Assembly (NCBI GenBank): GCA_025060455.1
Contig: JANXBY010000071.1
Span: 1 to 45,911 of the forward strand
Length of the DNA: 45,911 bases
Direction of reading: 5' to 3'
From: Armatimonadota bacterium
GTDB taxonomy: Bacteria > Sysuimicrobiota > Sysuimicrobiia > Sysuimicrobiales > Sysuimicrobiaceae
In this document: positions 41,153-45,911 of the stretch, piece after piece
Layout of the letters: every line of letters starts with the position of its first letter
How positions within the stretch are numbered: position 1 is the stretch's first letter
Program-made: the position numbers and the translations under genes
The notes under the pieces: generated by a model
Databases searched by the model: none
Told to the model about the DNA's origin: nothing
Seen by the model: only the letters and a program-made list of their open reading frames with translations

Positions 41153-41958
41153 GGCGTGCCCACCACCCAGCTCAAAACGAACACCGCCGCGCCCACCGTC
41201 CAGCAGTAGTACGAGAAGGCCCGCAGCCGGCCCCGGCGCACCACGCCCACCAGCCACAGGATGGCCGCCACCCCGGAGGCCAGCGCGGCGACAAACGCGG
41301 CCGCCACCAGCGGCAGCGTGTACCCGGAAGACGCCGCGGCCTGCCATTCGTTGGCCACCGAGTACGCTCCCGCACCCAGGATGGCCGGCACAGAGGCAAA
41401 GAAGGAGTAGCGAGCCGCCTCCTCCCGCCCCAGCCCCCGCCACAGCCCTGCCGCAATGGTGATCCCGGAACGGGAGATCCCCGGGACGATGGCCACCGCC
41501 TGCGCCAGCCCGATCCACCCTGCGTCCTGCCAGGTCATCTCGCCCGCGGCCCGGGTGGACCGCTCCTTGGCCACCCACAGGATCACACCCGTTGCCACCA
41601 GCTGCACCGCCGTCCACCGAACGGACGCGAAGCTAGCCTCCAGAGGCTCCCGGAAGACATACCCCCCGACACCCGTGACCGCGGTGGTCACTGCCAGAAG
41701 CCACACGAGCCGGCCGGAGCCGGCAGTGTCCCACGGCCTGCGGGACCACGCGCCCAGCACGCGCCACAGATCCCGCCCGTACACCAGCAGGACCGCGACC
41801 ACGGTGCCCAGGTGGACCACCGCCTCCAGGAGCACCCCTGGGCGCTGGAGCCCCAACACCGCCTCCGCGAACACGAGGTGCGCCGAGCTGCTGACGGGGA
41901 GGAACTCCGTAAGGCCCTGGACGATCCCCAGGATCACAAGCTGCCAGGTCTGCGGCAT
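41149..41958 (-). CDS. uppP: undecaprenyl-diphosphatase UppP (BacA)
   Basis: This enzyme dephosphorylates undecaprenyl diphosphate to recycle the peptidoglycan lipid carrier. The 269-residue membrane protein has the family start ILGIVQGLTEFLPVSSSAHLV (EFLPVSSS active-site motif) and the second motif VPGISRSGITIAAGL, plus eight or so hydrophobic segments. The ATG at 41958 is chosen; longer frames reach into the RNase J spacer without family similarity. It is coupled to ftsK by a 4-base overlap. Confidence 0.95.
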   Translation of the reverse strand: MPQTWQLVILGIVQGLTEFLPVSSSAHLVFAEAVLGLQRPGVLLEAVVHLGTVVAVLLVYGRDLWRVLGAWSRRPWDTAGSGRLVWLLAVTTAVTGVGGYVFREPLEASFASVRWTAVQLVATGVILWVAKERSTRAAGEMTWQDAGWIGLAQAVAIVPGISRSGITIAAGLWRGLGREEAARYSFFASVPAILGAGAYSVANEWQAAASSGYTLPLVAAAFVAALASGVAAILWLVGVVRRGRLRAFSYYCWTVGAAVFVLSWVVGTP

Positions 41959-42041
41959 CGGCTGCTCCGTCGTCTGCTGCGTTGCTTCCGAAAGGAGGTT
42001 CGTCAGGGCGCCGCCCGGCTCCTGCGGGAGGGCACGCGGGG

Positions 42042-43702
42042 TCAGACCTCCACCAAAAGGGGCAGGACCATGGGCTGGCGGCCGGTGCGCTCGTACACGA
42101 GCCGCAGGACCTGGTCGCGGATCTCCGACCGCACCGCACCGAACTCCGTCTGGCCCTGCCTGCGGCACCGCTCCACGGCCTTCCGGACCTCCTCGCGGAC
42201 CGCCTCGATCAGCTCCTCCGCTCCCTTCTGGTAGACGAACCCGCGGGAGATCACGTCCGGGCCCTGCACCAGCTTCCCCGTCTGGCGGTCTAGGGCCACC
42301 AGGGCGATGAGGAACCCGTCCCGCGCCAGGTGCTGCCGGTCCCGCAGCACCACCGCCCCCACGTCGCCCACGCCGAGGCCGTCGACCAGCACGTTGCCCA
42401 CCGCCTCCCGGCCGGCCACCTTGCCGTGCCCGGCCTGGAACTCGAACACCGTCCCGTTCTCGCCCAGCAGGACACGGTCCGGAGGCACCCCCACCCTCTG
42501 GGCCAGCTGGGCGTTGAGGACGAGGTGCCGGTACTCGCCGTGTACCGGCACCACGTACCGGGCCGGAGCAGGTGGATCATGAGCCTCAGCTCTTCCCGGG
42601 AGGCGTGGCCGGACACGTGGGCGCCGGAGGTGGGGCCGTACACCATCTCCGCGCCCTGCCGGAACAGTTGGTTGATGGTGCGCGCCACCGTGGCCTCGTT
42701 GCCGGGAATGGGGCTGGCGCAGAACACCACGGTGTCACCCCTCTCCAGCCGCACCTGCCGGTGAGACCGCGTGGCGATGCGGCTCAGCGCGCTAAGGGGC
42801 TCGCCCTTGGACCCCGTGACCAGAAGGAGCACCTTGCGGTCCGGGAACCGGTTCGCCTCTTCCGCGGAAACGTAGGCGTCCCTGCCGAACTTCAGGTAGC
42901 CCAGCTCGGACGCGGCGCGGATGACGTCCACCATGCTGCGTCCCACGGCGGCCACCTTGCGGCCGGACGCGGCGGCCGCGTCGAAGGCTTGCTGCAACCG
43001 CTGCACGTTGCTGGCAAACGTGGTGACCAGCACGCGACCCGGGGCCTTTTTGAACAGCTGGTGGAACCGTTCGCCGACCACGCGCTCCGAGGGGGTCATC
43101 CCCGGCCGCTCCACCTTGGTGCTGTCCAGCAACAGGGCCAGCACACCCTCCTCCCCCAGCTCCGCCAGCCGCGCCACGTCCGTGGGCCTGCCGTCGATGG
43201 GGGTCTGGTCGAACTTGAAGTCCCCGCTCACCACCACCGTGCCCGCGGGTGTGCGCACGACCACGCTACAGCTGTCGGGGACGCTGTGGGCCACCCGCAC
43301 CCACTCCGCCTCAAAGGGCCCGAGGCGGACCCGCTGCCGCGGCTGGACCGGGTGGAGCGCTCCGTCCCGCACCTTGTTGCGCACCAGTCCGAGGGTCAGG
43401 GGAGTTCCGTAGACCGGCACGCGGAATTCCCGCAGGAGGAAGGAGAAGCCACCCACGTGATCCTCGTGGCCGTGCGTCAGCAGCACGCCCAGCAGCCGGC
43501 GTCCTCCACGGCGGAGGAACCCGAAGTCGGGGATGACGAGGTCCACTCCGTACAGCTCCTCCTCGGGGAACATGACACCCGCGTCCACCAGCACCACGTC
43601 TTCCCCGTGCTGCAAAGCGGTACAGTTCTTCCCGATTTCCCCCAGACCACCCAGGGGAACCACCTGGACCGGAGGGCCGGAGCGGGGGCGCCCGCGCGGC
43701 AT
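42042..43702 (-). pseudogene. rnj: ribonuclease J with a single-base frameshift
   Basis: RNase J is the 5'-3' exo/endoribonuclease that replaces RNase E in many Gram-positive lineages. The N-terminal part (43702 to about 42562) has GGLGEIGKNCTAL, the metal motif HGHEDH (77-82), SCSVVVRTPAGTVVVSGDFKFD, LLLDSTKVERPG and HVSGHASREELRLMIHLL. The frame then breaks. The rest continues in another frame as VPVHGEYRHLVLNAQLAQ through the C-terminal domain to PLLVEV, ending at 42042. Restoring one G in the GGG run at 42560-42562 gives RPRYVVPVHGEY and a normal 553-residue enzyme. It may be a sequencing or assembly error, since the gene is expected to matter. Confidence 0.9.
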
Positions 43703-43758
43703 CGGGTTCAGCGGGGAGGGGGCGCGGCGCGCGTCACGGGCGGGTGGATGCGAGGTCC

Positions 43759-44646
43759 CTAGCCCACGGGAACCCCCATGGCCTCGCGCATGGCCGCGGC
43801 GATCTGCTCCCGCTCCTTCTCCGTGGCCTCCACCAGGGGAAGGCGCGGCTTGCCCACGGGGAACCCGGCCATTTCCAACGCCGCCTTCAGAGGCACGGGG
43901 TTGGGCGCGACGAACAGCGCCCGGAACAAGGGGAACAGGCGCAGGTGGATCCGGCGGGCCTCCTCCACCCGGCCGGCGTGGAAGTGAGCGATCATCTCCG
44001 CGATCTCCCGGCCGACCAGGTGGGACGCCACGCTCACGATTCCCGCCGCTCCCACGCTCAGGTACGGCAGGGTCAGGCTGTCGTCCCCGCTGTAGATGAG
44101 GAAGTTTTCCGGGGTCCGCCGGCGGATCTCCGACACCTGGTCCAGGCTGCCCGAAGCTTCCTTGATCCCTGCGATGTTCCGCACCTCGCTGAGCCGGGCC
44201 ACGGTCTCCGGCAGCATGTTGGTCCCCGTGCGGGTGGGGATGTTGTACATCAGCACCGGCAGGTCTGTGCTCTCTGCTACAGCCTTAAAGTGGCGGTACA
44301 GTCCCTCCTGGGTCGGCCGGTTGTAGTACGGAACCACCACCAGCAGCCCGTCCGCCCCGAGCCGTTGCGCCTCGCGGCTCAGGTGCACGGAGTGGGCGGT
44401 GTCGTACGTGCCCGTGCCGGCCAGCACCGCGGCGCGTCCGGCCACCGCTTCCTTCACCACCCGCAGCAGCTGCAGCTTCTCCTCATCCGACAGGGTGGGC
44501 GACTCACCGGTGGTCCCGGCGACCACGACGCCCGTGGAGCCGTTGTCCACCAACCTGCGGGCCAGCTCCGCAGCGCGCTCGTAGTCCACGGCGCCGTCCT
44601 CGCGGAACGGCGTGGCCATGGCGGTGATCACGGGTCCCCAGCTCAT
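43759..44646 (-). CDS. dapA: 4-hydroxy-tetrahydrodipicolinate synthase
   Basis: DapA condenses pyruvate with aspartate semialdehyde in lysine and diaminopimelate synthesis. The 295-residue TIM barrel shows VAGTTGESPTLSDEEK, YNIPTRTGTNM with Tyr134, and GIKEASGS with the Schiff-base Lys162, then YSGDDSLTLP. The ATG at 44646 is chosen because GGGGAGGGAG lies 5 bases upstream. It leads the minus-strand run dapA, rnj, uppP, ftsK, as in Bacillota. Confidence 0.95.
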   Translation of the reverse strand: MSWGPVITAMATPFREDGAVDYERAAELARRLVDNGSTGVVVAGTTGESPTLSDEEKLQLLRVVKEAVAGRAAVLAGTGTYDTAHSVHLSREAQRLGADGLLVVVPYYNRPTQEGLYRHFKAVAESTDLPVLMYNIPTRTGTNMLPETVARLSEVRNIAGIKEASGSLDQVSEIRRRTPENFLIYSGDDSLTLPYLSVGAAGIVSVASHLVGREIAEMIAHFHAGRVEEARRIHLRLFPLFRALFVAPNPVPLKAALEMAGFPVGKPRLPLVEATEKEREQIAAAMREAMGVPVG

Positions 44647-45308
44647 AGCGCTCCCTCCCCGAAAGCTGCTGCGGGCCCATTTCGACACCCCCGCCCCCTC
44701 CCTCCTGCACACGGGTTACCCCGCGCACATCGTGCCCGGAGGCCGGCCCCCACCCCGTGTGATCCGTCAGAGTGTGACCCGGCAGACCAGCGGTGCAGGC
44801 GTGGCGGTTGCTCTCGGGCTCCAGGGTCCCTCCAGGGGCCCTCGTCGTGCGTCCTCCGAGGCCCACCCACGGGGTGCCGACCACGTGTAACGGGTGTTGA
44901 GACCCGCCCAGAGACCAGGAGCGGCTCCTGGGTCCAGTGGCGGCGCCCGGCCCGGTTTTGCCAACCCGCGGGGGGCCTTGGAACCCGTTCCCCCTAGCAA
45001 CCTTGAATAGCCGACGTCCGGTAAACGCGAACACCCGGTCCCCCCCGTGTGCGGACCCCTCTGGGAGCAACGGGAACCCAACCTGCACCTCGAGGTGGTC
45101 GGAAGAGTTGGCCCACCTGGCTGCGTCCCACAGGGGACACCGGGCGCGCCGTCACCGAGAACGGCCGCATTCTGAAGTTCAAGAGCCACCGGTTCCAGTA
45201 GGAAGAAGCATTCGTCTTCCGCAGGTCCGGCCCCTGTACGCCCGTGGAGCAGGGTGCTAAACAGGTATGGAGAGGCTCGAACCTCGAGGGTCAAGGCGGA
45301 GGTGCCGC
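44647..45308. other. gene-poor structured region
   Basis: No intact gene is seen in 662 bases. The most protein-like piece is a plus-strand tail reading PTGDTGRAVTENGRILKFK and ending SHRFQ at the TAG at 45199-45201. Its upstream part lacks a start or family, so it may be the end of a decayed gene. Hairpins are frequent: CCAGGAG/CTCCTGG (44915-44931), CGGGT/ACCCG (44891-44906), the palindrome CACCTCGAGGTG (45086-45097) and GGAAGA/TCTTCC (45201-45220). The dapA promoter must lie at the left end and the promoter of the last gene at the right end. I do not recognise either. Confidence 0.4.
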
Positions 45309-45908
45309 ATGTGGAGAGCGCTCGCAGCAGGGGCCATGGTCGTGGGACTTGTCACGGCGAGTGCCGGGGCACCAAGCTTGAGGATCAACGGAGACACGCA
45401 GGCGTGGCGGGAGATCATCCAGGCCCTGGCACGTCTCACGACGGTGCGGAGCTATCGCGTCCACTCCGTCTCGCCTCAAGGGGACCGTATGATCATCGAG
45501 TTCGTAAATCCGGACCGAATGCGGATGGTGATGGGAGCCGGACAGATGGAAATGGTCCAGGTCGGGCGAGAGCACCGGCTCCGGATGGCGGGCGGACCCT
45601 GGCAGTGCCCGCGAGGGGGAAGCACGGCTGCGCCGCAAGTGCCATCCGCAACGCCCCCTGAGGGGGTGACGGAGGTGACGGTCGAGCGTGGGCCGACTGC
45701 TCGGGTGGGAGCTGAGGAGGCCCGGACGTACCGCTACTGGTTCGGCCCACGGCGGGAAGCAGTCTTCCACCTGTATGTGTCCGCCCGCACAGGACTCCCG
45801 CGGCGGATGCGGGTCCTGAATGAGCAGGGCCGGGTGCAGACCACGATGGACTACGGGGACTTCAACGCTCCCCTCCGGATCGAGCTGCCGCCCTGTCAGC
45901 TCCGGTAG
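45309..45908 (+). CDS. secreted LolA/RseB-fold (outer-membrane lipoprotein carrier-like) protein
   Basis: The 199-residue protein has a signal peptide (MWRALAAGAMVVGLVTASAG, cleavage near SAGAPS). A beta-rich domain follows with the LolA/LppX/RseB-type pattern: VRSYRVHSVSPQGDRMIIEF, NPDRMRMVM, RYWFGPRREAVFHLYVSART, GLPRRMRVLNEQGRV and the closing MDYGDFNAPLRIELPP. Such proteins bind lipids or lipoproteins outside the inner membrane. The ATG at 45309 follows GGAGG by 6 bases; an ATG at 45267 would place a basic stretch before the signal peptide. The gene is complete, ending just before the window edge. The exact role is not known. Confidence 0.7.
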   Translation: MWRALAAGAMVVGLVTASAGAPSLRINGDTQAWREIIQALARLTTVRSYRVHSVSPQGDRMIIEFVNPDRMRMVMGAGQMEMVQVGREHRLRMAGGPWQCPRGGSTAAPQVPSATPPEGVTEVTVERGPTARVGAEEARTYRYWFGPRREAVFHLYVSARTGLPRRMRVLNEQGRVQTTMDYGDFNAPLRIELPPCQLR

Positions 45909-45911
45909 TCG

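Noticed and set aside
1-45911. CRISPR arrays, rRNA genes, prophage or plasmid origins
   Set aside because: No regularly spaced repeats, rRNA-like conserved sequence, phage structural genes or replication origin boxes were seen.

Overview
The window is about 45.9 kb of very GC-rich bacterial chromosome (roughly two-thirds G+C by eye), with tight gene packing, many GTGA start/stop overlaps and strong AGGAGG-type ribosome sites. The right half keeps a gene order known from Bacillota: dapA, RNase J, ftsK/spoIIIE, a BMP-type ABC transporter, rodZ (ymfM), cinA, thpR, recA. This points to a deep Bacillota or related Terrabacteria lineage, probably thermophilic (Limnochordia, Symbiobacteriia/Thermaerobacter-like, or Armatimonadota/CSP1-3-like groups are all possible). 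Both periplasmic-type binding proteins (TctC, BMP) have signal peptides without a lipobox cysteine, which is unusual for a monoderm and leaves a diderm envelope open. I cannot fix the taxon from the sequence alone.

Left part (1-11.4 kb, nearly all minus strand): a possible transposon end at the edge; a LysR regulator downstream of class II fumarase; then a DNA-repair block reading leftward: quinone oxidoreductase, RecX, a UvrD-type helicase fused to a Cas4/AddB-like iron-sulfur nuclease, a HAD phosphatase, and a YhaO/YhaN nuclease-ATPase pair.

Central accessory part (11.4-22 kb, mainly plus strand): a flavin-type PPOX protein, a LysE exporter (minus), then a GntR regulator followed by a three-gene 2-oxoacid:ferredoxin oxidoreductase. 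Its alpha subunit carries the arginines and switch-loop residues of Moorella oxalate oxidoreductase rather than those of pyruvate oxidoreductase. It is followed by a complete tripartite tricarboxylate transporter (TctC, TctB, TctA), a cytidylate-kinase-like protein fused to a BON domain, and FdhD. The most economical reading is an oxalate (or similar small oxoacid) uptake and oxidation locus that delivers low-potential electrons to ferredoxin, next to a formate dehydrogenase maturation gene. This is the most interesting system in the window.

Middle (22-28.4 kb, minus strand): citrate synthase, a DUF763 protein, an ECF transporter S component, a possible small protein, a PUR-domain DUF3276 protein, recA with a LexA-like box inside its promoter, and ThpR.

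Right part: CinA, RodZ, an AraC regulator, a manganese catalase (plus), a four-gene BMP/nucleoside ABC transporter (minus), divergent to a deleted pseudouridine kinase and an intact pseudouridine-5'-phosphate glycosidase (plus). Then, on minus, dapA, RNase J (interrupted by a one-base frameshift), uppP and ftsK. A structured gene-poor stretch of about 660 bases and a secreted LolA/RseB-fold protein close the window.
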